A stretch of 64,000 bases of DNA, taken from Burkholderiales bacterium (lineage in GTDB: Bacteria; Pseudomonadota; Gammaproteobacteria; Burkholderiales; Burkholderiaceae_C). The position numbers and the translations under genes are program-made. The stretch covers positions 55,034 to 119,033 of the forward strand of contig CANHVY010000003.1 in assembly GCA_947464185.1 (NCBI GenBank). Reading direction: 5' to 3'. This document shows, in pieces, positions 55,203 through 62,838 of the stretch. The notes beneath the pieces were generated by a model, which was not told where the DNA came from, searched no databases, and saw only the letters and a program-made list of their open reading frames with translations. Each line of letters begins with the position of its first letter. The first letter of the stretch is position 1.

Positions 55203-56399
55203 ATGAACGACGTCCCCCTGGTCGATCTCTCACCCACGCTGCGCCTGGGGCTGCTGGCGCTGGTGATTGCCACCCTGCCACTGTCCTGGGTGTGGCTGCG
55301 CCAGCGCGGCCGTGACACTGCGGCGCGCATCGCCGCGCTCACCGCAGTGACGCTGTTCCTGACCTTCGACCTCATCGTCTTCGGCTCCTTCACGCGCCTG
55401 ACCGACTCCGGCCTGGGTTGCCCGGATTGGCCCGGTTGCTACGGTGCGGCCAGCCCGATCGGCGCGCACAGCGACATCCAGGCGGCGCAGACGGCCATGC
55501 CCACCGGGCCGGTGACCTTCACCAAGGCCTGGATCGAGATGATCCACCGCTATCTGGCCATGACGGTGGGGGTGCTGATCCTGGTCATGGCCGTGGCGAG
55601 CTGGCTGGGTGTGCGCCGCGGCACCGCAGGCCCCGGCAGCCCTGCCCGGTCGGTGCTGCCCCATTCCCCCTGGTGGCCCACCGTCACCCTGGTGTGGGTG
55701 ATCGTGCAGGGCCTGTTCGGCAAGTACACGGTCACCCTCAAGCTCTACCCGGCCGTGGTCACCGCTCACCTGCTCGGCGGCATGTTCCTGCTGGCCTTGT
55801 TGATGGTGCAGCATGAAACCTGGCGGGGCCGCCGCTTGGTGCTGACCTCCACGCAATGGGCCTGGGCCGTGGGCGTGACGGCCTTGCTGTGGGTGCAGAT
55901 CGCCCTGGGCGGCTGGGTGTCCACCAACTACGCGGTGCTGGCCTGCACGGGCTTTCCCACCTGCAATGGGCAGTGGTGGCCCGAGATGAACTTCGGCGAA
56001 GGCTTCACGCTGCTGCGCGAGCTGGGGCGCTCGGGCGAAGGCAGCTTCATCCCCATGCAGGCGCTGGTGGCCATCCACATGGTGCACCGCATCGTGGCCC
56101 TGGTGTTGTTTGCCGGCTTGTGCGTGCTGGCCTGGCGCCTGTGGGCTGGCGCTGACGCGGCGCTGCGCCGCACCGCCCTGTGGCTGCTGGGGCTGGCCCT
56201 GTGGCAGATGATCAGCGGGTTGTCCAACGTGGTGCTGGGCTGGCCGATCGTGGCCGCTTTGGCGCACTCGGCCGGGGCTGCAGGGTTGGTGGCGGTGACC
56301 ACGTCCCTGATCGCCCGGGCGAGGGCCGGTGAGCGCCTGCGCACCGCGCCCGCGCAGCATGAGGTGTCTGTGGACCGCACCCGCCGGCTGGCCTCCTAG
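55203..56399 (+). CDS. ctaA: Haem A synthase
   Basis: A 398-residue membrane protein (COX15/CtaA family, about eight helices) that oxidises the C8 methyl of haem O to a formyl group, giving haem A. Conserved: [33 protein letters not shown] (haem-ligating His), [10 protein letters not shown] and [14 protein letters not shown]. Located directly before ctaB, whose product it uses. Confidence 0.95.
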   Translation: MNDVPLVDLSPTLRLGLLALVIATLPLSWVWLRQRGRDTAARIAALTAVTLFLTFDLIVFGSFTRLTDSGLGCPDWPGCYGAASPIGAHSDIQAAQTAMPTGPVTFTKAWIEMIHRYLAMTVGVLILVMAVASWLGVRRGTAGPGSPARSVLPHSPWWPTVTLVWVIVQGLFGKYTVTLKLYPAVVTAHLLGGMFLLALLMVQHETWRGRRLVLTSTQWAWAVGVTALLWVQIALGGWVSTNYAVLACTGFPTCNGQWWPEMNFGEGFTLLRELGRSGEGSFIPMQALVAIHMVHRIVALVLFAGLCVLAWRLWAGADAALRRTALWLLGLALWQMISGLSNVVLGWPIVAALAHSAGAAGLVAVTTSLIARARAGERLRTAPAQHEVSVDRTRRLAS

Positions 56400-56416
56400 A
56401 ATCGGCGGCTGCACCC

Positions 56417-57334
56417 ATGACTTCCACCGCCCTTCCCGTGGCACCCGCGACCAGCCGCTGGGCGCAGTTCTACGCCCTGACCAAGCCCCGGGTGGTGCAG
56501 CTCATCGTCTTCTGCGCGCTCATCGGCATGTTGCTGGCCCAGCCCGGGCTGCCGGACCTGAAAGTGGCCGGCGCCGCCGTGGTCGGCATCTGGCTGGTGG
56601 CAGCCGCGGCGGCCGCGTTCAACTGCCTGGTGGAGCAGCACATCGATCGCAAGATGGCCCGCACCTCCTGGCGCCCCACGGCCAAGGGTGAACTCACCAA
56701 CACGCAGACGCTGCTGTTCTCAGGTGCGCTGTGCGGGTTGGGCAGCTTGGTCCTGTGGGTGTGGGTGAATCCGCTGACCATGTGGCTCACCTTCGCCACC
56801 TTCGTGGGCTACGCGGTGGTCTACACGGTGGTGCTCAAGCCGCTGACGCCGCAGAACATCGTGATTGGCGGGGCGTCGGGCGCCATGCCGCCGGTGCTGG
56901 GCTGGGCCGCGTTACGCAACGACGTGGGCCCCGAGGCCATCGTGCTGTGCCTGATCATCTTCCTGTGGACGCCGCCGCACTTCTGGGCGCTGGCGCTGTA
57001 CCGCACCGAAGACTACCGCCGCGCCGGCCTGCCCATGCTGCCGGTCACCCACGGGCCGGAGTTCACCCGGCTGCAGGTGCTGCTGTACACGCTGGTGCTG
57101 TTCGCCTCCACCTTGCTGCCCTTCATCATCGGCATGAGCGGGCTGATCTACCTGGTCAGCGCGGTGGTGCTGGGGGCGATGTTCATCCACTACGCCTGGC
57201 AGCTGTGGCGGCATTACAGCGACGCCCTGGCGCGCAAGACCTTTCGCTTTTCGATCTGGCATCTGTCGCTGCTGTTTGCCGCGCTGCTGCTGGACCATTA
57301 CCTGGGCCCCGTGCTGCAGGGGCTGATGCGGTGA
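56417..57334 (+). CDS. ctaB: Protohaem IX farnesyltransferase (haem O synthase)
   Basis: A 305-residue UbiA-family prenyltransferase with about nine helices. It attaches a farnesyl group to haem B to form haem O. The Mg/diphosphate-binding motif is in [19 protein letters not shown], and [21 protein letters not shown] is the second conserved block. The stop overlaps the sco start (GTGA). Confidence 0.96.
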   Translation: MTSTALPVAPATSRWAQFYALTKPRVVQLIVFCALIGMLLAQPGLPDLKVAGAAVVGIWLVAAAAAAFNCLVEQHIDRKMARTSWRPTAKGELTNTQTLLFSGALCGLGSLVLWVWVNPLTMWLTFATFVGYAVVYTVVLKPLTPQNIVIGGASGAMPPVLGWAALRNDVGPEAIVLCLIIFLWTPPHFWALALYRTEDYRRAGLPMLPVTHGPEFTRLQVLLYTLVLFASTLLPFIIGMSGLIYLVSAVVLGAMFIHYAWQLWRHYSDALARKTFRFSIWHLSLLFAALLLDHYLGPVLQGLMR

Positions 57335-57960
57335 GGCCACCGGCCAACTCCCGCCGCCGGGCCCTGGCGCTGGGTGCCGCCCTGGCCGGCGCTGTTGCGC
57401 TTGGCTTGGGGGGCCTGAGCGGCTGCGACCGCGCCAGCAGCCCGAGCTTCAAGGGCATTGACATCACGGGTGCGGACTACGCGCGGGAACTGTCGCTCAC
57501 CGACCCGGACGGCAAGCGCCGCAGCCTGGCCGAATTCAAGGGCCGAGTCGTGGTCGTGTTCTTCGGCTTCACCCAGTGCCCGGACGTGTGCCCCACCACG
57601 CTGGTGGAGCTGGCCTCGGTGAAGAAGCAATTGGGGGCGGACGGCGAGCGCGTGCAGGGCCTCTTCGTCACCGTGGACCCCGAGCGCGACACGCCCGAGC
57701 TGCTCAAGGCCTATGTGGACAATTTCGACGCGGGCTTTGTGGCGCTGCGCGGTTCACCGGAAGAAACGCTGGCTGCGGCCAAGCACTTCAAGGTTTTCTT
57801 TGCCAAGGTGCCCGGCAAGACCGAGGGCAACTACACCATCGACCACACCGCGGGCTCCTATGTGTTCGATCCCCAGGGCCGCGTGCGCCTGTTCACCCGC
57901 CACGGCACCGGGTCCGAAGCCCTGGTCCACGACCTGAGGCTGCTGCTGGACGGCAAGTAG
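57331..57960 (+). CDS. SCO1/SenC copper chaperone for the CuA site
   Basis: A 209-residue protein starting with GTG. The N-terminus combines a twin-Arg-containing basic stretch with a lipoprotein-like signal (LGLGGLSGC), so it is probably membrane-attached outside. The thioredoxin-like domain binds Cu through CPDVC (Cys83, Cys87) and His172 in TIDHTAG. It matures CuA in subunit II. It ends the assembly gene block and is followed by a hairpin. Confidence 0.94.
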   Translation: MRPPANSRRRALALGAALAGAVALGLGGLSGCDRASSPSFKGIDITGADYARELSLTDPDGKRRSLAEFKGRVVVVFFGFTQCPDVCPTTLVELASVKKQLGADGERVQGLFVTVDPERDTPELLKAYVDNFDAGFVALRGSPEETLAAAKHFKVFFAKVPGKTEGNYTIDHTAGSYVFDPQGRVRLFTRHGTGSEALVHDLRLLLDGK

Positions 57961-57996
57961 GCGGCGCGCTGGTCACAGCAGGTCCGCTGAAATGCA

Positions 57997-58022
57997 CAAC
58001 GGCCCGTCAGGGCCGTTGCTTT
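57997..58022. terminator. Terminator hairpin between sco and rpoH
   Basis: Stem caacggccc / gggccgttg (9 bp) with loop gtca, followed by cttt on the + strand. It lies between the converging sco and rpoH genes and may serve both. The T-run is short. Confidence 0.7.
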
Positions 58023-58044
58023 GAGGCTGGTTCGCAGGGCGGGG

Positions 58045-58968
58045 TCAAACCGACGCCTCGATGGCCTTGCGCATCTTCTTCATCGCGGCCACCTCGATCT
58101 GGCGGATGCGCTCGGCGCTGACGCCGTACTCCGCCGCCAGTTCGTGCAGCGTCATGCCGCCGCTGGCGTCGTCGTTCACCTTCAGCCAGCGCTCCTCGAC
58201 GATGCGGCGGCTGCGGGCGTCCAGCGCTTCCAGCGCGTGGGCGATGCCGTCGCCGGCCATCCAGTCGCGCTGACGGGCCTCGATGTGGCGCGTGGGTTCG
58301 TCGCGGTCGTCGGCCAGGTAGGCGATGGGCGCGAAAGCCTCGTCCTCGTCGTCCCCCTGGGGCTCCAACGCCACGTCCCCGCCCGACAGGCGGGTTTCCA
58401 TCTCGATCACTTCCTCGGGCTTGACGTTGAGCTCACGCGCCATGCGGTTCACCTCGGCGGGCGTGAGCGTGCTGCGGTGCGTGTCGCCTTCCTCGGCCTC
58501 GGCCTTCATGCCCTGCTTCATGGAGCGCAGGTTGAAGAACAACTTGCGCTGGGCCTTGGTGGTGGCGACCTTGACCATGCGCCAGTTCTTCAGGATGTAT
58601 TCGTGGATTTCGGCCTTGATCCAGTGCAGCGCATAGCTCACCAGGCGCACCCCTTGCTCGGGGTCGAAGCGCTTGACGGCCTTCATCAGGCCCACGTTGC
58701 CTTCCTGGATCAGGTCGCCCTGCGGCAGCCCGTAGCCCAGGTACTGGCGCGAGACGGACACCACCAGCCGCAGGTGCGACAGCACCAGTTGTCCGGCGGC
58801 CTGCACGTCACCGTGGTCGCGCAGGCGGCGCGCCAGCGAAGACTCTTCCTGTGCCGTCAGCATCGGCAGCCGGTTCGCGGCGCTGATGTAGGCGTCCAGG
58901 TTGCCAAGGGACGGCACCAGCGACCAGGGGTCGCGCACGGCAAGGGCGTTGGCAGCGAAAGTGCTCAT
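58045..58968 (-). CDS. rpoH: RNA polymerase heat-shock sigma factor sigma-32
   Basis: A 307-residue sigma-70 family factor. Region 2 includes LVLSHLRLVVSVSRQYLGYGLPQGDLIQEGNVGLMKAV, the region 2.4/3 boundary carries the RpoH box QRKLFFNLR that marks heat-shock sigma factors, and region 4 ends with LHELAAEYGVSAERIRQIE. It directs transcription of chaperone and protease genes. The ATG at 58968 fits the family. The leader contains a hairpin and a CIRCE element, so both HrcA and RNA structure may influence expression. Confidence 0.96.
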   Translation of the reverse strand: MSTFAANALAVRDPWSLVPSLGNLDAYISAANRLPMLTAQEESSLARRLRDHGDVQAAGQLVLSHLRLVVSVSRQYLGYGLPQGDLIQEGNVGLMKAVKRFDPEQGVRLVSYALHWIKAEIHEYILKNWRMVKVATTKAQRKLFFNLRSMKQGMKAEAEEGDTHRSTLTPAEVNRMARELNVKPEEVIEMETRLSGGDVALEPQGDDEDEAFAPIAYLADDRDEPTRHIEARQRDWMAGDGIAHALEALDARSRRIVEERWLKVNDDASGGMTLHELAAEYGVSAERIRQIEVAAMKKMRKAIEASV

Positions 58969-58985
58969 AGACCTCTCAGTGTTTA

Positions 58986-59000
58986 CCCTGATCTTCAGGG
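58986..59000 (-). promoter_or_regulatory. Hairpin in the rpoH leader
   Basis: Perfect 6-bp inverted repeat ccctga-tct-tcaggg, 17 bp before the rpoH start codon and close to its ribosome-binding site. It would form in the mRNA leader and could modulate translation. Confidence 0.55.
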
Positions 59001-59011
59001 GTGAAAGGATA

Positions 59012-59038
59012 TTAGCACTCTGCGCCCGAGAGTGCTGA
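59012..59038. promoter_or_regulatory. CIRCE element (HrcA operator) upstream of rpoH
   Basis: TTAGCACTC, then a 9-bp spacer, then GAGTGCTGA. The consensus is TTAGCACTC-N9-GAGTGCTAA, so 17 of 18 arm positions match and the spacer length is exact. Read on the minus strand, one arm overlaps a TAATAT hexamer that may be the rpoH -10, giving repression by HrcA. Confidence 0.88.
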
Positions 59039-59273
59039 TTGACGTAGCGCAAGTGAACGGTTGAATCAGGGTGTATGTCACGGTCTTTTTGCGAGCGTCT
59101 TGTTGAACCGCCCCGGGTATCGCGGACGCTGGTAGCGACAAGTGGTCAACTCTTCAATGCAGCGCAGCTCGTCACCTTTGGCCCCCAGGGGCGAGCGACA
59201 TTGAACACCCCCTTCGTCCACTACGCTGGCCTTTCGCCATGCCTTTTCTTTACCGAACCGGGCGGTCGGAGCA

Positions 59274-59585
59274 TCAGTGGTAATCGTCTTCCCGCTGATG
59301 GCGCAGCGCCAGGATCAGCACCACCTGGGCGGCCTGGATCTCGTACAGGGCCACGTAGCCTGTGGCGCCCAGCGGGATCAGCAGTTCCCGCAGGAACGGG
59401 CTGTCGGCTGCCTTGCGGTAGGCGAACGGCGCCAGGGCGAGGTGGCGCTCGACGGTGTCGCAAAGGCGGTCGATGACCGCCTGCGCGGCGTCGAAGTCCT
59501 CGGTGGTCCTGGCCCGTTCAAGGGGGAAGTCGAACAGCCGAAGCAGGTCCTGCCGTGCCGCTTCGGCGTACCGCACCTCGAACAT
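59274..59585 (-). CDS. RelE/ParE-family toxin
   Basis: A 103-residue protein beginning MFEVRYAEAARQDLLRLFDF with the typical RelE/ParE arrangement: two helices (VIDRLCDTVERHLALAPF), then strands with FLRELLIPLGATGYVALYEI and VVLILALRHQREDDYH. The final HQREDDY segment is common in ParE-like toxins. It follows its antitoxin by 5 bp on the same strand. Target (gyrase or ribosome-bound mRNA) cannot be told from sequence. Confidence 0.85.
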   Translation of the reverse strand: MFEVRYAEAARQDLLRLFDFPLERARTTEDFDAAQAVIDRLCDTVERHLALAPFAYRKAADSPFLRELLIPLGATGYVALYEIQAAQVVLILALRHQREDDYH

Positions 59586-59590
59586 GTGGT

Positions 59591-59863
59591 CTACCCCAGC
59601 ACGGCCTTGCGTCGCCTGTCCAGGCGTTGCTGCAGTTCGGCATGGACGGCTGCGGCCGGGTGGGTGGCATGGCCTTGTTGCGTTTCCGCGCGCGCGCGCA
59701 GGCCCCGCGCCAGGAACTCCTCGTTCAGGCGCCGGCGCTGGATGGCTTCGCGCAGCGCGGTCTCGATGAGGCTGGAGAGGGTCTCGCCCTCCCGCAGCAC
59801 GCTCTCGGCGGCCTGGCGCAGATCGGGTTCCACGCGCAGGGAGGGCAGGGTGGCGGTCTTCAC
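59591..59863 (-). CDS. Antitoxin, YlcI/YnfO-like ribbon-helix-helix type
   Basis: A 90-residue protein. TATLPSLRVEPDLRQAAESVL and the following ETLSSLIETALREAIQRR form a ribbon-helix-helix-like DNA-binding module; the C-terminal part is a charged helical tail that should bind the toxin. A GTG start at 59863 gives the family N-terminus; an ATG at 59899 is an alternative. Likely represses the pair jointly with the toxin. Confidence 0.78.
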   Translation of the reverse strand: MKTATLPSLRVEPDLRQAAESVLREGETLSSLIETALREAIQRRRLNEEFLARGLRARAETQQGHATHPAAAVHAELQQRLDRRRKAVLG

Positions 59864-59982
59864 GGGTTGCGTTGCAGTTGCGTTGCGATGTCGGATCATA
59901 GCCCTGTGGTCGGTGATGCGGCGGCACGGGGCGATGGCGCACCGCGCGTGCACGCTTCAAGCCTCGGCCCTACAGTGACCGC

Positions 59983-60579
59983 ATGTGGAAAGCACGAACA
60001 CACCTTCTGCCGCAGGGGCCCCGCTGGGGCGGCTCGGGCTTTTGGGGCCGTTCGGGCCGTTCGGACCACTCAGGCCATTCCGGCCATGCGGGTCATTGGG
60101 GCCATTGGGGCCATTGGCGCCATTCGAGCCGCGGGGGACGGTCGGCTCTGGGCGTGTTGCTCGTTTCCGCCACGCTCGCCTTTCCTGCGCTGGCAGGCGA
60201 GCATGTCGCGGTCCCCGCCGGTCCGGGCGCGGCGCCCGAGCCGGTGTTCATGTCCACCGCCGCGGAGCGCCAGCGCGATGGCGTCACCATCGTGCTGCGT
60301 GATCATGACCCGGCCACGGACACGGTGCTCATCGCGGTCTGGCCGGCGTTCGGCTTCACGGTGTGCGACCGGCAGCCGCTGCGTTTGTACGGCCCTGCCG
60401 CCGAGGTGCTGGAGGTGCCGGCCGCCGACGGCCACCTGGCCTGCCTGGGGCGGATTCCGGCGCGCTGGGTGCGTGAGACCGTGGTGGTGCGCGTGCCGAT
60501 GTTCAACGCCCCCGCCCGGTCCGCACAACTGGACACCACGACCCTGCAACTGGAGCGGCTGCGTCCGCGCACACCCTGA
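59983..60579 (+). CDS. Hypothetical exported protein with His/Gly-rich repeat
   Basis: A 198-residue protein not recognised. Residues 22-48 are nine consecutive tripeptides of the pattern G-(R/H)-(S/A/W), encoded by a 9-bp minisatellite. A hydrophobic signal-like stretch (SALGVLLVSATLAFPALA) follows only at about residues 54-71, which is unusually late, so the true start could be downstream, though no good in-frame ATG exists. The mature part (about 125 residues) has two cysteines and looks beta-rich. It lies 1 bp before an enoyl-CoA hydratase gene. Confidence 0.55.
   Translation: MWKARTHLLPQGPRWGGSGFWGRSGRSDHSGHSGHAGHWGHWGHWRHSSRGGRSALGVLLVSATLAFPALAGEHVAVPAGPGAAPEPVFMSTAAERQRDGVTIVLRDHDPATDTVLIAVWPAFGFTVCDRQPLRLYGPAAEVLEVPAADGHLACLGRIPARWVRETVVVRVPMFNAPARSAQLDTTTLQLERLRPRTP
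60046..60126 (+). repeat. 9-bp minisatellite, nine units (consensus ggccattsg)
   Basis: Nine head-to-tail 9-bp units with variants ggccgttcg, gaccactca, ggccattcc, ggccatgcg, ggtcattgg, ggccattgg (twice) and cgccattcg. They are in frame with the surrounding gene and encode G-R-S, D-H-S, G-H-S, G-H-A, G-H-W and R-H-S tripeptides. Confidence 0.9.
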
Positions 60580-60580
60580 C

Positions 60581-61360
60581 ATGACCACACCCTGCGTGAC
60601 GACCGAGCGCGACGGCCACGTGCTCACCCTCCATCTGCACCGCCCTGAGGTGCGCAATGCCGTGGACGGCCCGACGGCGGCGGCGCTGCTGCAGGCCTTT
60701 CAGGCCTTCGAGGCCGATGACGCCCTGCGGGTGGCCGTGCTGCACGGCCGGGGGGGCACGTTCTGCGCCGGGGCCGACCTGAAAGCCCTGGGCGACCCGG
60801 CGCGGCACAACTTCGTCGAGCCCACCGGCACGGCCCACGGCCCCATGGGGCCGACGCGCATGGACTTCTCCAAGCCGGTGATCGCGGCCATCGAGGGCCA
60901 CGCCGTGGCGGGCGGGTTGGAACTGGCCTTGATGTGCGACCTGCGCGTGGCCGCCCGCAGCGCCGTGCTGGGGGTGTTCTGCCGCCGCTGGGGCGTGCCC
61001 CTGATCGATGGCGGTACGGTCAGGCTGCCCCGCGTGGTGGGCATGGGCCGGGCGCTGGACCTGATCCTCACCGGGCGCGCCGTGCCGGCCGAGGAGGCCC
61101 TGTCCATGGGCCTGGTCAACCGGGTGGTGGAGGATGGGCAGGCCTTGGCCGCAGCCCAGGCGCTGGCGGCGCAGATTGCGGGCTTTCCCCAGGCCTGCCT
61201 GCGAGCGGACCGGGCCTCGGCCCATGCCCAGTGGGGCCTGCCGCTGGACCAGGCTCTGCAGCAGGAAGGGGCCGGTGGCTATCCCGTGGTGGAGGACGAG
61301 GGGCTGCAAGGCGCCGCCCGGTTTGCCGCCGGCGCAGGCCGGCATGGCGAGCCAGCGTGA
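60581..61360 (+). CDS. Enoyl-CoA hydratase/isomerase family protein
   Basis: A 259-residue crotonase-fold enzyme. The oxyanion-hole segments are GGTFCAGADLKAL and IEGHAVAGGLELALMCDLRVA, and the region FCRRWGVPLIDGGTVRLPRVVG follows. The usual catalytic glutamates of crotonase are not both evident (the second position is in LIDGG), so hydratase activity is uncertain. The gene ends with a GTGA overlap to the next gene. Confidence 0.87.
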   Translation: MTTPCVTTERDGHVLTLHLHRPEVRNAVDGPTAAALLQAFQAFEADDALRVAVLHGRGGTFCAGADLKALGDPARHNFVEPTGTAHGPMGPTRMDFSKPVIAAIEGHAVAGGLELALMCDLRVAARSAVLGVFCRRWGVPLIDGGTVRLPRVVGMGRALDLILTGRAVPAEEALSMGLVNRVVEDGQALAAAQALAAQIAGFPQACLRADRASAHAQWGLPLDQALQQEGAGGYPVVEDEGLQGAARFAAGAGRHGEPA

Positions 61361-62130
61361 CGACGGCGGGGCCGCGGCGCTGGCGCCGCGCGCTGATCAG
61401 CCTGGTGGCGCTGGCCGGGCTGCTGGCCTTGCTGCTGGCGGGGCCGCTGTCGGTGATGGCCTCCGGCACGGTGGACCTCAGCACGCCGTGGTACGCGGCG
61501 CGGCAGGACCGCACGGGGCAGGCGCCCGATCCCGCCCTGGAGCGGCAGGCCGTGGTGCAGGTCTACGGGGCCCGGGCCGTGCGCTGGCGCGGGGCGTTCG
61601 CCATCCACCCGTGGATCGCCGTCAAGCGTGAGGGGGCCACGGCCTACACCACCTACCAGGTGATCGGCTGGCGCGCCATGCGCGGCGGGCAGGCCCTGGT
61701 GACCACCGAGGGCGCCGAGCCGGATCGGCACTGGTACGGTGCGCCCCCGCAGTTGCTGGTGGAGCATCGTGGGCCGCACGCGCAGGCGCTGATCGACCGC
61801 ATCGAGTCTGCCGTGCAGCGCTACCCCTGGCCGGACCGCTACCGCGCCTGGCCCGGGCCGAACAGCAACACCTTCGTGGCCTGGGTGGCGCGCGAAGTAC
61901 CGGGCCTGGGGCTGGACCTGCCCCCCACCGCCATCGGCAAGGACTGGCTGGGCCCTGCCACCTGGGTGGCACCGGCGCCCAGCGGCACGGGCTGGCAGGT
62001 GTCCTTGTGGGGCTTGGCGGGGGCCACGCTGGCGCGCGAGGAAGGGCTGGAAGTGCAGTTGCTGGGATTGGCCTTTGGCGTGGACGTGAATGACGCCCGC
62101 TTGCGACTGCCCGGCTGGGGCCTCCCATAA
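61357..62130 (+). CDS. DUF3750 membrane protein
   Basis: A 257-residue protein starting with GTG. One N-terminal transmembrane helix (ALISLVALAGLLALLLAGPLSV) is followed by a periplasmic domain with VVQVYGARAVRWRGAFAIHPWIAVK and the conserved NSNTFVAWVAREVPGL, which contains an Asn/Ser/Asn-Thr-Phe motif found across the family. Function unknown; the fold of DUF3750 hints at a papain-like or lipid-interacting module, but no catalytic set is proven. It overlaps the hydratase gene by 4 nt. Confidence 0.82.
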   Translation: MTTAGPRRWRRALISLVALAGLLALLLAGPLSVMASGTVDLSTPWYAARQDRTGQAPDPALERQAVVQVYGARAVRWRGAFAIHPWIAVKREGATAYTTYQVIGWRAMRGGQALVTTEGAEPDRHWYGAPPQLLVEHRGPHAQALIDRIESAVQRYPWPDRYRAWPGPNSNTFVAWVAREVPGLGLDLPPTAIGKDWLGPATWVAPAPSGTGWQVSLWGLAGATLAREEGLEVQLLGLAFGVDVNDARLRLPGWGLP

Positions 62131-62139
62131 TCCGCGGCC

Positions 62140-62832
62140 ATGAAGACGGTCTCATCTCACTTGCTGCGCACCTTCGTCACTGGCGCGTTGGCGGCGTTGC
62201 CGCTGGCGGCCACGGTGTTCGTGTTCTGGTGGGCGGTGAGCCTGCTGTGGCGCTGGCTGGGCCCGGGCAGTGCGATGGGATCGGTGCTGGGCGGCATCGG
62301 CCTGGGCGTGACCGGGTCAGAACTCGTGGGCTACTTGATCGGCCTGGGCATCGTGGCCCTGGCCATCCTGCTGCTGGGCGTATTGATCGAACGCGCCATC
62401 GGCCGCAGCATGGCGCTGCTGGTGGATCGGCTGCTGCGCCGCATTCCGCTGGTGCGCACCGTGTGGGATCTGGCGCAGCGCATGGTGGGCCTGCTGCAGC
62501 AGAACCCCGCTGGGGGCGCCGAGGGCGGCGCACGCTCGCTCACGCCGGTGTGGTGCCACTTCGGCGGGCCGGGTGGCGCGTCGGTGCTGGCGCTGTTGTC
62601 CAGTTCCGAGCCCGTGGACGTGGCCGGCCGCGCCTGCCTGGCGGTGCTGGTGCCCACGGCGCCCGTGCCCATTGGCGGCGGCCTGCTGTTCGTGCCGCAG
62701 GAGTGGGTGAGCCCGGCCGACGTCGGCGCCGAGGCCCTGACCAGCATTTATGTCTCGATGGGCGTCACGGCGGCGCAGCATCTGCCGATGCCGGCGCCGG
62801 CTCCCGCACCTCCTCGGCCTGACGCCGCCTGA
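62140..62832 (+). CDS. DUF502 membrane protein
   Basis: A 230-residue protein with two N-terminal transmembrane segments (LAALPLAATVFVFWWAVSLLW and LIGLGIVALAILLLGVLIE), then a soluble domain with IPLVRTVWDLAQRMVGLL, LAVLVPTAPVPIGGGLLFVP and SIYVSMGVTA, all typical of DUF502. Function unknown. It lies 9 bp after DUF3750 and faces the last gene, with 6 bp between the stops. Confidence 0.88.
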   Translation: MKTVSSHLLRTFVTGALAALPLAATVFVFWWAVSLLWRWLGPGSAMGSVLGGIGLGVTGSELVGYLIGLGIVALAILLLGVLIERAIGRSMALLVDRLLRRIPLVRTVWDLAQRMVGLLQQNPAGGAEGGARSLTPVWCHFGGPGGASVLALLSSSEPVDVAGRACLAVLVPTAPVPIGGGLLFVPQEWVSPADVGAEALTSIYVSMGVTAAQHLPMPAPAPAPPRPDAA

Positions 62833-62838
62833 CCTCGA

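Larger units (their letters stand above)
58969..59273. other. 305-bp gap upstream of rpoH
   Basis: The rpoH-proximal 70 bp hold a hairpin, a TAATAT -10-like hexamer (minus strand, 59014-59009) and a CIRCE element. In the remaining part, 59040-59273, I see no credible gene, tRNA or terminator on either strand. Confidence 0.6.

Noticed and set aside
59075..59476. A 133-codon + strand frame upstream of rpoH
   Set aside because: No similarity, poor codon pattern, and its second half is antisense to the toxin gene.
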